Shown piece after piece: positions 1 through 8,825 of a stretch of DNA of 64,000 nt. Position 1 is the first letter of the stretch, and every line of letters begins with the position of its first letter. Both the position numbers and the translations under genes were made by a program. The notes beneath the pieces are model-generated. The model worked only from the letters and a program-made list of their open reading frames with translations. It was not told where the DNA came from and made no database searches. Source of the stretch: Mucilaginibacter sp. CSA2-8R (lineage in GTDB: Bacteria; Bacteroidota; Bacteroidia; Sphingobacteriales; Sphingobacteriaceae); NCBI RefSeq assembly GCF_038806765.1, contig NZ_CP152389.1, forward strand, positions 3,286,001 to 3,350,000. The letters are read 5' to 3'.

Positions 1-15
1 ATTTTTAACCCGGCG

Positions 16-702
16 TTACAACACCCCCTTCAAAATCGACCACACGTTGCCGGCCACTATTTTGGCGCCTTCGGCGGTGGGGTGTATGCCGTCGGCCTGG
101 TTTAGTTTGGGGTTGCCACCTACGCCTTCCAGCAAAAACGGAATCAGCAGCATATCATTTTTTACGGCCAGTTTGGGGAACACGTCCCTGAACTGTTTGG
201 CATAACTTACGCCCATACTTGTCGGAATCTGCATGCCGGCCATTACCAATTTAGCGTTGGGGTATTTGCCTTTTACCTTATCAATAATGGCTTGCAGGTT
301 GCGGTTGGTTTCGGCCACGGGTATGCCACGCAGGCCGTCGTTAGCACCCAGTTCGAGCACAAAAACATCTACCTTTTGCTTTAGCACCCAATCAATACGG
401 CTACGGCCGCCGGCACTGGTTTCGCCGCTGTTTCCGGCGTTCACCACCTTGTAAGGGAAACCTTCCTGCGTAATCTTTTTCTGGATTACGCTCGGGTAGG
501 CATCGGTAGCCGGGTCGTCCAGGCCGTAACCTGCGGTTAGGCTATCACCAAAAAACAGCACCGTTTTGGTGGGTTTAGAGGTACTGTCCTTAGCTGCGGT
601 CTGTTTAGTTTCGCTTTCCGTAGCTGTATTATAAGTATTCTGACAGGCAGCCAGGCTCATCAGGCCTGCCAATAGAAAGGTTTTTATATTGAGTATTTGC
701 AT
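16..702 (-). CDS. GDSL/SGNH-type arylesterase lipoprotein, TesA-like
   Basis: This 228-aa protein is a serine esterase/thioesterase of the SGNH hydrolase family. The SGNH blocks are visible: FFGDSLTAGYG carries the nucleophile Ser, GNSGE gives the Gly block, ELGANDGLRG gives the Asn block, and DGIHPTAEG near the C-terminus carries the Asp and His. I chose the ATG at 702 because it starts a signal peptide ending in SLAACQ, a lipobox, so the enzyme is probably a periplasmic lipoprotein. It lies 13 bp downstream of the FtsX-type permease gene and is probably cotranscribed with it. The order matches the tesA-ybbA-ybbP neighbourhood known in proteobacteria. The substrate cannot be read from the sequence. 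Confidence 0.85.
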   Translation of the reverse strand: MQILNIKTFLLAGLMSLAACQNTYNTATESETKQTAAKDSTSKPTKTVLFFGDSLTAGYGLDDPATDAYPSVIQKKITQEGFPYKVVNAGNSGETSAGGRSRIDWVLKQKVDVFVLELGANDGLRGIPVAETNRNLQAIIDKVKGKYPNAKLVMAGMQIPTSMGVSYAKQFRDVFPKLAVKNDMLLIPFLLEGVGGNPKLNQADGIHPTAEGAKIVAGNVWSILKGVL

Positions 703-715
703 AGTTATATTCTGC

Positions 716-3280
716 TTATGTATCTGATCGGAGCACCTCCAGCGGCGGGCGGTTAAGCACGCCCCTGCTGTTGAGCAAACCAATAATAATAGTTAACGCC
801 ACGGTTAAACCAAACAGTATGCCAGCCGGTGCATAACTAACGTCGAAAGGTATTTCGAAACTATATTTAGCCAGCAGCCAACTACCGGCAATAGCAATTA
901 CAATACCCGTAAGGGCCGATAACGCTCCTAAAAACAGGTATTCGAGTGCTGTAATAACCAGTATTTGCTTACGGCTGCCGCCCAGGGTACGCAGCAGCAC
1001 GCTCTCTTTAATGCGCTGGTATTTGCTTATGCGTACCGAGGCAATCAATACGATAATGCCTGTAGCAATACTAAAGCCGCTCATAAATTTAATCACGTAA
1101 CTAATTTTGTCCAGTATCTCATCCAATACGGTGAGCACCAGGCCCAAATCAACTATAGATACGTTGGGGTAACCGCGCACCACTGCCTGCTGATATTGTG
1201 CCGACACTGCGCTGGATGGCACGTGTGTTAACAGCACATGTGTTTGCGGTGCCTGCTCGAGTGCCCCGGTCGGAAACACCACCTGAAAATTGGTTTGCAC
1301 CTTGTTCCAGTTCACCTTTCTAAAGCTGGCTACATAGGTATCCATAGGTGTACCCTGCACGTTAAACACCAGCTTGTCATTCAGCTTAAGTTTTAGCCGA
1401 CGCGCCAGCCGCTCATCAACCGATACTGGTATATCCTCGCCGTCTTTCGCCTTGCCTATCCATTTGCCTTCGGCTATTTTTTCGGACGAGGTTAAAAAGT
1501 CGCGGTAAGTTACCCGGTATTCGTAACCGTAGGCCCGTCGCATTTTGTCGGCCGTTGTATCTTTAGGTAACGATGCCGACGTTTTGCCATTAATGCTTTC
1601 GAGCTTGATGCTGATAATAGGCACCTGCTGTATTACCGGCAGTTTAAACTGTTTGGTAATGCTTAAAACGCCTTTTTCCTGATTGGTCTGGATATCAAAC
1701 AATATCATGTTGGGCTGGTTGCCGCTGGTAGACAGCGTAACCTGCTTAATGAGCAGCGCCTGAACAAAAATTAACAAACAGATAAAAGCTGTACTTAACC
1801 CGATAGATACCATCAAAATGACGGTTTGGTTATTGGGCCGGTACAGGTTGGCAAAGCCCTGGCGCACCAGGTAGCTCCAGGAAGCCTTCATCACCAGTTT
1901 AATTACCCGCATTAACAGCAAAGCGGTTAGGGTAAGCAGTAAAAAAGACACCAACAGCGCAGCCGTAAATGCAGCACTGGCCTGCCACGATTGTAATTGC
2001 AGGTAACTAAACCCAACCACAAAACCCAGTATCAGCAGGTAAACCAGCCAGCGCAACGGGTCGCGACCGGTAGGTGCATCCTCAAAAGCCGAACGCAGTG
2101 TATTTAACGGCGATATATTACGAATGCTGATTAGCGGCAACAACGCAAACAGCACCGAAACAATGATACCCAAAACTACGCCCTGGCCAACAGCCATCCA
2201 CGATATGGTAGTGGTAATTTCGAACGGCAAAAAATCTTTAAATACCACCGGCAGCACCAGCTGCACCACGGCACCCAAAAAAGCACCGATTACCGAACCG
2301 ATAAGTCCGATGCCCGCTATCTGGATTAAAAATATAAGAAATGCCTCGGAGGCTCTAACGCCCAGGCAACGCAAAATGGCGATGGAGGCTACTTTTTCGC
2401 GCACATAAATTTGGGTGGCACTGGCCACGCCAATACAGCCTAACAGCAGGGCAATAAACCCAACTAAGGATAAAAAGCGGTTCAGATCACTAAAGGCACG
2501 GCCGGTACTGTCTTTACGGGTTTGGATGGTTTCGTAATGCAGGCTGTTTTTGTCCAGCCGGTCGTCCAACCTGTCGGCCAGTTTGTCTACGTCGGTTTTA
2601 CTGTTAAATTTATAGTAATAGTTGTAAGAGATACGGCTACCGTTGCCCAACAACCCGGTCGAGTCCAGGTATTGCATGGGTATATATACCACCGGCGCCA
2701 CCCCTGCTGCCAGTCCGGTTTGCCCCGGCGCCTGGTTAAGCACCCCGGCAATCTGAAAGGTAAGCTTGCCTATTTTAACCGAATCGTTAATATGTGCCTT
2801 GTATTGCTGCATCAGCGCAGCGTCTACCAGCGCATATTTGCCCTCTTTAAAATCTGTTGATGCTTTTGCAGGTGTAGTCTCTATACTGCCATAGTAAGGA
2901 TAGCTACCTTGCAGCGCTTTGATTTGCACCAGGCGGGTATCATTACTTTTAGTAAAGTACACCATTGATGCAAAGTTGCGTTCTTGCGAGCGGCTGTCGC
3001 CCAGGCTATCCAGCAAAGGCTGTATTTTTTTATCGGGTGCCCGGTTGCCCGAAATCACCAGGTCGGCCCCCACCAGCGTGGCGGCCTGTGAATCGATGTC
3101 GGCACGCAGGTTGTAACCAAACGAGTAGATGGCTACCAGCGCAGCAATGCCCAGTACTATAGACGAAATAAACAAAAATAAGCGCGACCGGTTACGACGA
3201 CTATCGCGCCAGGCCATGGTAAACAGCCAGCTCCATTTAATGGGGCGGCTTAAGTTATGCTGATCAGACGCTGTGCTCAT
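716..3280 (-). CDS. ABC transporter permease, FtsX family (YbbP-like)
   Basis: The 854-aa membrane protein has the duplicated FtsX layout: an N-terminal TM helix (about residues 28-50), a large extracytoplasmic domain, a TM bundle around 265-400, more TM helices around 410-510, a second extracytoplasmic domain, and a final FtsX bundle (about 735-845) with the typical S-V-L-L-R-T-L-G coupling helix. It should act in the inner membrane with the adjacent ATPase, exporting or extracting lipids or lipoproteins like YbbAP. Its ATG overlaps the stop of the ATPase gene by 4 bp, indicating translational coupling. Substrate is unknown. Confidence 0.85.
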   Translation of the reverse strand: MSTASDQHNLSRPIKWSWLFTMAWRDSRRNRSRLFLFISSIVLGIAALVAIYSFGYNLRADIDSQAATLVGADLVISGNRAPDKKIQPLLDSLGDSRSQERNFASMVYFTKSNDTRLVQIKALQGSYPYYGSIETTPAKASTDFKEGKYALVDAALMQQYKAHINDSVKIGKLTFQIAGVLNQAPGQTGLAAGVAPVVYIPMQYLDSTGLLGNGSRISYNYYYKFNSKTDVDKLADRLDDRLDKNSLHYETIQTRKDSTGRAFSDLNRFLSLVGFIALLLGCIGVASATQIYVREKVASIAILRCLGVRASEAFLIFLIQIAGIGLIGSVIGAFLGAVVQLVLPVVFKDFLPFEITTTISWMAVGQGVVLGIIVSVLFALLPLISIRNISPLNTLRSAFEDAPTGRDPLRWLVYLLILGFVVGFSYLQLQSWQASAAFTAALLVSFLLLTLTALLLMRVIKLVMKASWSYLVRQGFANLYRPNNQTVILMVSIGLSTAFICLLIFVQALLIKQVTLSTSGNQPNMILFDIQTNQEKGVLSITKQFKLPVIQQVPIISIKLESINGKTSASLPKDTTADKMRRAYGYEYRVTYRDFLTSSEKIAEGKWIGKAKDGEDIPVSVDERLARRLKLKLNDKLVFNVQGTPMDTYVASFRKVNWNKVQTNFQVVFPTGALEQAPQTHVLLTHVPSSAVSAQYQQAVVRGYPNVSIVDLGLVLTVLDEILDKISYVIKFMSGFSIATGIIVLIASVRISKYQRIKESVLLRTLGGSRKQILVITALEYLFLGALSALTGIVIAIAGSWLLAKYSFEIPFDVSYAPAGILFGLTVALTIIIGLLNSRGVLNRPPLEVLRSDT

Positions 3281-3969
3281 AAACCGTTAGCTGTTTTTTG
3301 GTCTGATACCAGCTTACCGCCTTTAATGCTGAGGATGCGTTGCGTTTTACGGGCAAGTTCCAAGTCGTGCGTAACCACCACCAGCGTGGTGCCGGCATCT
3401 TTGTTTAAATCAAATAAAAGCTTTTGCACCCGCTCGCCGGTTTCGGCATCCAGGTTACCGGTAGGCTCGTCGGCAAACAAAATTTGAGGTGCGTTAGAAA
3501 AAGCGCGTGCAATAGATACCCGTTGCTGCTCGCCGCCCGACAATTGTGTCGGAAAATGATGACTGCGCCCGGCCAGCCCCACTTTATCGAGCAAATCCAT
3601 AGCACGGGCCTTAATATCCCGCTCGCCCCGCAGCTCAAGCGGTACCATCACGTTCTCCAGCGCAGTTAAGGTAGGCAGCAACTGGAAGTTTTGAAATATG
3701 AACCCCACATGCTGGTTGCGCACCTGCGCACGCTTATCCTCGCTCAGGTTATTCAGGTTGATGTTGTTGAGCACTACCTCGCCGGTACTGGCACGGTCTA
3801 AGCCGGCACACAGGCCCAGCAGCGTAGTTTTACCACTCCCGGACGGGCCCACAATGGCGTTGGTAGAACCCGTGGTAATCGAAAAATTAATATCATCAAG
3901 CACCGAAAGCGTTTTGCCGGCGCTGTTGTAGGTTTTACTTAAATGAGTAATATTCAGGATGCTTTCCAC
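3277..3969 (-). CDS. ABC transporter ATP-binding protein (YbbA/LolD type)
   Basis: This 230-aa nucleotide-binding subunit has all ABC motifs: Walker A GPSGSGKTTLLG, Q-loop in FIFQNFQLLP, signature LSGGEQQR, Walker B ILFADEPTGNLD and the switch His in VVTHD. Length and motif context fit the LolD/MacB/YbbA group that drives FtsX-type permeases. It is the first gene of a three-gene minus-strand operon (ATPase, permease, esterase) and overlaps the permease start by 4 bp. It would power the permease at 716-3280. The assignment to YbbA rather than LolD rests on the neighbouring esterase. Confidence 0.9.
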   Translation of the reverse strand: MESILNITHLSKTYNSAGKTLSVLDDINFSITTGSTNAIVGPSGSGKTTLLGLCAGLDRASTGEVVLNNINLNNLSEDKRAQVRNQHVGFIFQNFQLLPTLTALENVMVPLELRGERDIKARAMDLLDKVGLAGRSHHFPTQLSGGEQQRVSIARAFSNAPQILFADEPTGNLDAETGERVQKLLFDLNKDAGTTLVVVTHDLELARKTQRILSIKGGKLVSDQKTANGL

Positions 3970-4297
3970 AAACAGTAATTTAATTTTATATATATCATAG
4001 ACTTTGTGCCAGCGTATATGTTACAACGCCCTTAGCAGCAAAATCTGTAATAAGCCGGGTTAAAAGGTGTATTTACCATTACTGACAATACACTGACCAA
4101 CGTACCATAACCCCATGCATACATGTACCGGGTTGGCAATGCAGTAACAATTGCAATGGCATAACGTTTACCTTAATGTGCCTGCATTAATTTTGGACTT
4201 AAGCCCTTGCTTTAAGGTATGACAACAGCTACTATAATGGCAGAATGCTAATTGCCTGCGATTTTTTTAATATAATTGTATTTATTTAGTGTAATCT
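3970..4297. other. 328-bp divergent intergenic region
   Basis: The gap separates the minus-strand ABC operon from the plus-strand Rrf2 regulator, so it should hold both promoters. It is AT-rich next to both starts. I see no clear inverted repeat, open frame or consensus promoter that can be placed with confidence. Confidence 0.4.
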
Positions 4298-4747
4298 ATG
4301 CTATCAAAAAAGACTAAGTATGCTATTAAAGCGCTGATTGTTATGGGTAAAAACCAAGACAAGCCGCCTATGCAGATTGCACAAATTGCCGAGCTGGAAA
4401 AGATACCTAAAAAGTTTTTAGAGGTGATATTGCTGGAGATGCGTAAAGCCGGGTTTTTATATAGCAAAAAAGGTGCAGGAGGCGGTTACGCGCTTAATAA
4501 AGACCCCAAGGATATTTACCTGGTTAACGTACTGCGTATTACCGACGGTCCCATTGCTATGGTGCCCTGCGCAAGCCTCAACTTTTATCACCGCTGCGAG
4601 GAGTGCCACAACGAGTCTACCTGCGGCATCCGCAGCATGTTTTTAGACATCCGCGACGCGACGCTTAAAATATTATCAGAAACCAGTATTGCCGATCTGA
4701 TTGCCAAAGAGACTGCCCTGGGCGACTCGGCTTTGGTTGATTTGTAA
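4298..4747 (+). CDS. Rrf2 family transcriptional regulator with four Cys
   Basis: This 149-aa protein has the Rrf2 layout: an N-terminal winged helix (SKKTKYAIKALIVM, IAQIAELEKIPKKFLEVIL), the wing GAGGGYAL, then a dimerisation helix. Four cysteines lie between residues 91 and 109 (C91, C100, C103, C109), where IscR/NsrR-type members bind an Fe-S cluster. It therefore probably senses iron-sulfur status, redox or nitric oxide; this is inference from the family. It is monocistronic, followed by a strong terminator, and lies convergent to a peroxiredoxin gene. The targets are not visible. Confidence 0.88.
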   Translation: MLSKKTKYAIKALIVMGKNQDKPPMQIAQIAELEKIPKKFLEVILLEMRKAGFLYSKKGAGGGYALNKDPKDIYLVNVLRITDGPIAMVPCASLNFYHRCEECHNESTCGIRSMFLDIRDATLKILSETSIADLIAKETALGDSALVDL

Positions 4748-4765
4748 ACGCCTTTACGGTTAATT

Positions 4766-4813
4766 AAAAAGCCGGAGTTTATGCAGATTAATTTGCATAA
4801 GCTCCGGCTTTTT
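4766..4813. terminator. Bidirectional rho-independent terminator
   Basis: A 20-bp stem (arms 4766-4785 and 4794-4813, one G-U pair) closes an 8-nt loop. The arms begin with A5 and end with T5, so the hairpin can stop both the Rrf2 gene and the convergent peroxiredoxin gene (stop at 4842). Confidence 0.92.
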
Positions 4814-4841
4814 AGTGAAGCCTAAATTAACGTGCAATCAA

Positions 4842-5477
4842 TTATTTGTTAGGCTGTGGCGTCATTCGCAAATAGGGCTTGATGACGGTATGTCCTTTTG
4901 GAAACTTAGCCGGCACATCTTCATCTTTTACGGCGGGTGTAATTACCACGTCCTCACCCTGTTTCCAATCGGCAGGTGTAGCCACGCTGTAGTTAGCGGT
5001 TAGCTGCAAAGAGTCGATTACCCTTAAAATTTCCTGAAAGTTACGGCCGGTTGATGCAGGGTAGCTAATAATCAGCTTGATAGTTTTATCGGGTGCAATT
5101 ACAAACAGCGACCTTACGGTAGCGGTAGCAGACGCATTTGGGTGAATCATATCATACGCCTCGGCAATCTCGCGGCTTTCGTCGCCGATGATTGGGAAAT
5201 TCACCTCCACATCCTGGGTTTCGTTAATATCGTCAATCCAGCCGTAGTGAGATTCGACCGAGTCAACGCTCAGTGCCGCAACTTTTACATTGCGCTTTTC
5301 AAATTCGTCTTTTAAGGCGGCGGTACGGCCCAGTTCGGTGGTACAAACCGGTGTGTAATCGGCAGGGTGCGAAAACAACACGCCCCAGCTATCACCTAAA
5401 AATTCGTAAAAATCTATTTCGCCTTTTGATGTTTTGGCTTTGAAGTTTGGGGCTTTATCGCCCAATCGTAAACTCAT
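4842..5477 (-). CDS. 1-Cys peroxiredoxin (Prx6 type)
   Basis: The 211-aa enzyme reduces peroxides in the cytosol. The active-site block HPADYTPVCTTE places the peroxidatic Cys at residue 45, after an N-terminal thioredoxin-like beta strand. The length of about 210 residues and the C-terminal extension (PADWKQGEDVVITP, then the YLR block) are typical of the Prx6 subfamily, which uses one catalytic Cys. I chose the ATG at 5477 over an upstream ATG at 5528 because homologs start MSLRLGDKAP. It converges on the Rrf2 gene across a shared terminator. No regulator site was recognised. Confidence 0.92.
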   Translation of the reverse strand: MSLRLGDKAPNFKAKTSKGEIDFYEFLGDSWGVLFSHPADYTPVCTTELGRTAALKDEFEKRNVKVAALSVDSVESHYGWIDDINETQDVEVNFPIIGDESREIAEAYDMIHPNASATATVRSLFVIAPDKTIKLIISYPASTGRNFQEILRVIDSLQLTANYSVATPADWKQGEDVVITPAVKDEDVPAKFPKGHTVIKPYLRMTPQPNK

Positions 5478-5737
5478 ATGGGTTTGATTTAAGTAGTAAA
5501 CGCTATAATAACCCCTGCCCTGCACCATTGTTAGCAGGGCTAATGGATTATGACAAATATATAAAGGTTTAGATAATGTCTATGAAAAAGGTAGATTATT
5601 TTACGTATGGTTGATAGGAGCACAATCCTTTAATTATGTTATTTAAGTCGTTTATGCTAAGTAATGAAAGTTTTTACAATTTTGACTTAAGTTAGTGGTG
5701 CTCCACCTACTTCGTCTGCTCTTGGCCGCAGGGGCCA

Positions 5738-5766
5738 GTTACTTTTGTCATAGCCACAAAAGTAAC
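5738..5766. repeat. Perfect 11-bp inverted repeat
   Basis: GTTACTTTTGT (5738-5748) and ACAAAAGTAAC (5756-5766) are exact reverse complements with a 7-bp spacer. Short GGCC blocks lie just outside. There is no T-run, so it is not an ordinary terminator. Confidence 0.75.
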
Positions 5767-5968
5767 CAAAAAGGCCTAGCTGTTGCGATCACCTCACACC
5801 CGCACATGCCCATCGCTGGCCCGGGCGCAACAGCGGGCCATTGCGCTCTTTTTTCTGAACAGAAATCTGAACCTGAATTTTATCAGAATTTGATGAATTT
5901 ACAGAAATGAATATCATTTTGTAAAGTCAAAGTCCTCCCTTCAGCTGGAGATTTAGGTGGGACTGTTC

Positions 5969-6066
5969 GCTGCCGCAGGCCTATCCTCCAGCCTTGTGGT
6001 ATACAAGGCGGTTAAAACGCCGGATATACCTGTCAGCGGACCACAAGCCAGGAGGCTTGCGGCAGC
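5969..6066. repeat. 98-bp long imperfect palindrome
   Basis: The left arm (from 5969, starting GCTGCCGCA) and the right arm (ending 6066 in TGCGGCAGC) are complementary over about 26 bp, with a few inserted bases in the left arm; CTTGTGG faces CCACAAG nearest the loop. The loop itself holds a smaller fold. This could be a REP-type element or a structured RNA. Confidence 0.65.
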
Positions 6067-6308
6067 AATTAATCAAAATCTCTTCATTCAGAGGGCTGGA
6101 AGCTTCGTCATCCTCCCCAGCTTCGGCCGAAATGCGGGCAGCACATGGTGGCCTGTGTGTAAAGGCAGAGGCCTCTTAGATTTTGCTGAAGCGTAGGCTA
6201 TGTGTGCGAAGCAGGGGCAAAATGTAAGCAGCCTGTGGTGCTGTCCGGCTTTGCAGCGCAATGGCCTCGTGCGGCAAAGAAGCAAGCGGGAGGTGACTTG
6301 AATTTTTG

Positions 6309-6334
6309 CTTCTTTTGTTTCAAGACAAAAGAAG
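6309..6334. repeat. Perfect 10-bp inverted repeat
   Basis: CTTCTTTTGT (6309-6318) and ACAAAAGAAG (6325-6334) pair exactly across a 6-bp loop. The arms resemble those of the inverted repeat at 5738-5766, which suggests related repeat units flanking the gene-free stretch. Confidence 0.75.
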
Positions 6335-6601
6335 TAGCCATCCGCGGCAATGAGCGGACGAAGTGAATTCATTACCACAGCCTTGTGTCAAAAGCGTAGA
6401 AACCGAAATTAGATAGCTCAGGGTACGCTGCTACGAATTCAGTACGACTATCAGTTTGTTGATATCTCAACCTATCGCTCCAACTCACCGCGAGTATCAA
6501 GTTGTCTCATTAGCATTCGACATGACATGATTTTTTATAAGCTTTTCATCGTGAATCGACTTACGGACTCAACGGACTTCCTCACTCAGGGACTCGCCCC
6601 A

Positions 6602-7966
6602 CTACTCAGACGCTATACTCTTCTTCTTTCTTACCATCGCTAAGCTATCCTTAATTAACCATTGCGTTTCGAGCCAGCCTATTTTATAGACGTCCCAAAG
6701 GTTGAACTTTTCGTAACGCTGCAGCCAGTTGTAGCTGATGACCAAACCGGTGAGGATAGGCAGTATGGTAGCGAAAGCTACACCGTATACGTTGCCAAAA
6801 ATCCACACGCCTAAGAAGTCGCCGATGACGTTGGCGGCCAGCATAAAGATGAGTTTAATCATATTTACCTTAGGCTGGTTAATGGCATCCAAAGTAAGGG
6901 CCATAAAGCGCTCTACCGGGTACAGCAAAGCAAAAGTCATAAACACCCTGAACACGTTGGCCGCAGGCGTAGCCAGGTACTTTTTATCAACAATCCAGAT
7001 GGCTACCTCGGCAAAAAACAGGGAGCCGATGACCACCGGTATTAAGATGACAGTGAGTAGTCCGGAGTATTTTTTGAGCAGATAGATAACGTGATACTTA
7101 TTATCCTGGTTATACGCTGCTGATAAGGGCGGCATAATGGTAGCCGCAAAGCTGCGTAAAGGTATTTCTACCAGTTCCATCAGTCTCAAACCCAGGTTGT
7201 ATACCGCCAAACTGCCCGGGCCTAACATGAAGTTAATAATGGCTGTATCCGAATATCGGAACAAGTTACTGCCCAGCGATGTGCCTACGCTGTATTTACC
7301 GAAGGCAAACAAGGCTTTAACCGTTTGGGTGGATTTTTTAAAAATGGTATCTACCCTGGCCCAGCCAAAAACAATGGTGGCTAAACTGGTTATACTACCG
7401 GCGGCAAAGCCCGAGTAAACCACATTCATGAAGTTAATGTGCTTGGTTACAATCAGCGCCAGTACCATTACAATAGATAAACCTGTACTAATAACCCGGA
7501 TGTACAGCAGCCGGTCAAAACGCTGTTCGGCCTGCGCCACGCAGCTGGCAATAAACGAGGGAAGCGTAAAAATAAAGATCAGCCCGAACCAGTGCATAAA
7601 CAGGTTTAAGCCTTCATCTTTAATCTGGAACGGAACGGCCAGGTAAACCAGATTAACAACTACAAACAACGCAGTTACCAGCAAGGCTAAAAACCAGGCC
7701 GAGCCGGCCACCTCTGCTGCACGCTCTTTGGCCGTACCTGCATAAGAGGTTATAAATGCAGTAGTTAGCAGCCCGGCCCTAAAGGTATCTACCAACCCTA
7801 CCGTACCCTGAAAAAAGAACCACACTCCCATCTCGTCTACCTTGAGGTAGTTAAACAGTACGGCAACCAGCACCATGTTGAGCACCGACATTACGGCGTT
7901 GCCCACCAGGTTAATTATATGAGGGTTTCTCAGTTTATCAAGTATCTGCTTAATCTTAGCCAGCAT
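6602..7966 (-). CDS. Polysaccharide flippase (Wzx/MATE-like)
   Basis: The 454-aa protein is almost entirely hydrophobic, with about 12 predicted TM helices and charged loops. This is the pattern of the oligosaccharide flippase superfamily (MOP), which moves lipid-linked sugar units across the inner membrane. A typical block LGPGSLAVYNLGLRLMELVE lies in the middle. It is followed on the same strand by two glycosyltransferase genes lying upstream at 8018 and 8826, which supports a role in surface polysaccharide or glycan export. No polymerase or ligase gene is present next to it, so the cluster is small. Confidence 0.8.
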   Translation of the reverse strand: MLAKIKQILDKLRNPHIINLVGNAVMSVLNMVLVAVLFNYLKVDEMGVWFFFQGTVGLVDTFRAGLLTTAFITSYAGTAKERAAEVAGSAWFLALLVTALFVVVNLVYLAVPFQIKDEGLNLFMHWFGLIFIFTLPSFIASCVAQAEQRFDRLLYIRVISTGLSIVMVLALIVTKHINFMNVVYSGFAAGSITSLATIVFGWARVDTIFKKSTQTVKALFAFGKYSVGTSLGSNLFRYSDTAIINFMLGPGSLAVYNLGLRLMELVEIPLRSFAATIMPPLSAAYNQDNKYHVIYLLKKYSGLLTVILIPVVIGSLFFAEVAIWIVDKKYLATPAANVFRVFMTFALLYPVERFMALTLDAINQPKVNMIKLIFMLAANVIGDFLGVWIFGNVYGVAFATILPILTGLVISYNWLQRYEKFNLWDVYKIGWLETQWLIKDSLAMVRKKKSIASE

Positions 7967-8017
7967 CAGCGCTTAGGGGTGTTAATTAGGGTGGGTATGG
8001 ATAGTAAAAAAGAAGGC

Positions 8018-8806
8018 TTATTTCATGCGCTTTAACTGCATAGAGCTGTTAACAACCTTGCCAACCAGGTACATGCGGCGCAAGGTAGTTATGGGTAAAG
8101 AGTTGCTCAGCTTCCATTTGCTGCGCACCATGGTATTAGGCTCAATAGCGCCTGCCTCGTGCAAAAACAAATCCGGACCGTTAAACATCAGGGCCTTGCC
8201 GCCCTTTTGGATAAACTTTAAACACATGTTGTATTCGGTTGGATCGCCGCGCTGGCCTTCAACATACCGGCCAAATTTTTCAAAATAGTTGCTGCGGCGC
8301 AGGTGCGGATGGTCGCTGTAAATGCGGAATTTTAAGTGGTTCATGTGCCACACATAAGGCTTAAAAAGCATTTTAGCGTAGCCGTACTTATAATTTTGCA
8401 GGTACGGGAACGGCGCCCACGGGAAAGTGTAAAAGCGAATCATGTCCCAGCTTTCATTATCCATCAGGTTTACCGCATTGTTAAAGTTAACAGCAAACTC
8501 AGGTGTAGGCTCAAAATCTTCCTGCACGTACAGGGTGTACGGCGAGGTTACAGCATCTTGCCCTTTGTTAATATTATTACCCAAACCTTTATTTACCGGC
8601 GTGGTAATCAGCCTGAAACCGTATTTGGCCTGAAGCTCTTTCACGTAGTTGAGGTGTGCAGGTTTACTGCCATCATCAGACACCACGATTTCGTCAAAGC
8701 CTAAGCTTTCCTCGGTGCACCGCTTTAATAAATGCTCTAATGATTTACTGCGGTTATAATGTGTAACCAGCATGGTTACCCGGTCGAATTGATATTTTGC
8801 CGACAT
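8018..8806 (-). CDS. Glycosyltransferase family 2
   Basis: This 262-aa soluble protein has a GT-A fold N-terminus: VTMLVTHYNRSKSLEHLL, then VVSDDGSKP with the nucleotide-sugar-binding Asp pair (D44, D45), and QEDFEP (residues 95-100) in the place of the metal-binding DxD. It should transfer a sugar from a nucleotide donor during glycan assembly; donor and acceptor are unknown. It lies between a GT8 gene and the flippase on the same strand with short gaps, so the three are probably one operon. Confidence 0.85.
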   Translation of the reverse strand: MSAKYQFDRVTMLVTHYNRSKSLEHLLKRCTEESLGFDEIVVSDDGSKPAHLNYVKELQAKYGFRLITTPVNKGLGNNINKGQDAVTSPYTLYVQEDFEPTPEFAVNFNNAVNLMDNESWDMIRFYTFPWAPFPYLQNYKYGYAKMLFKPYVWHMNHLKFRIYSDHPHLRRSNYFEKFGRYVEGQRGDPTEYNMCLKFIQKGGKALMFNGPDLFLHEAGAIEPNTMVRSKWKLSNSLPITTLRRMYLVGKVVNSSMQLKRMK

Positions 8807-8825
8807 TGAAATTGATATATTTTGA

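Larger units (their letters stand above)
5478..6601. other. 1.1-kb gene-free region rich in inverted repeats
   Basis: No convincing coding frame lies here; the short frames present overlap each other and match no family I know. The middle part is GC-richer and contains at least three inverted repeats, listed separately at 5738-5766, 5969-6066 and 6309-6334. Two of them have ACTTTTGT-like or CTTCTTTTGT-like arms. The stretch looks like a cluster of repetitive extragenic palindromes or an eroded insertion between the peroxiredoxin and polysaccharide genes. Confidence 0.5.

Noticed and set aside
5695..6378. Small genes in the gene-free stretch
   Set aside because: The frames of 61 to 96 codons overlap one another, cross the palindromes and match no known family.
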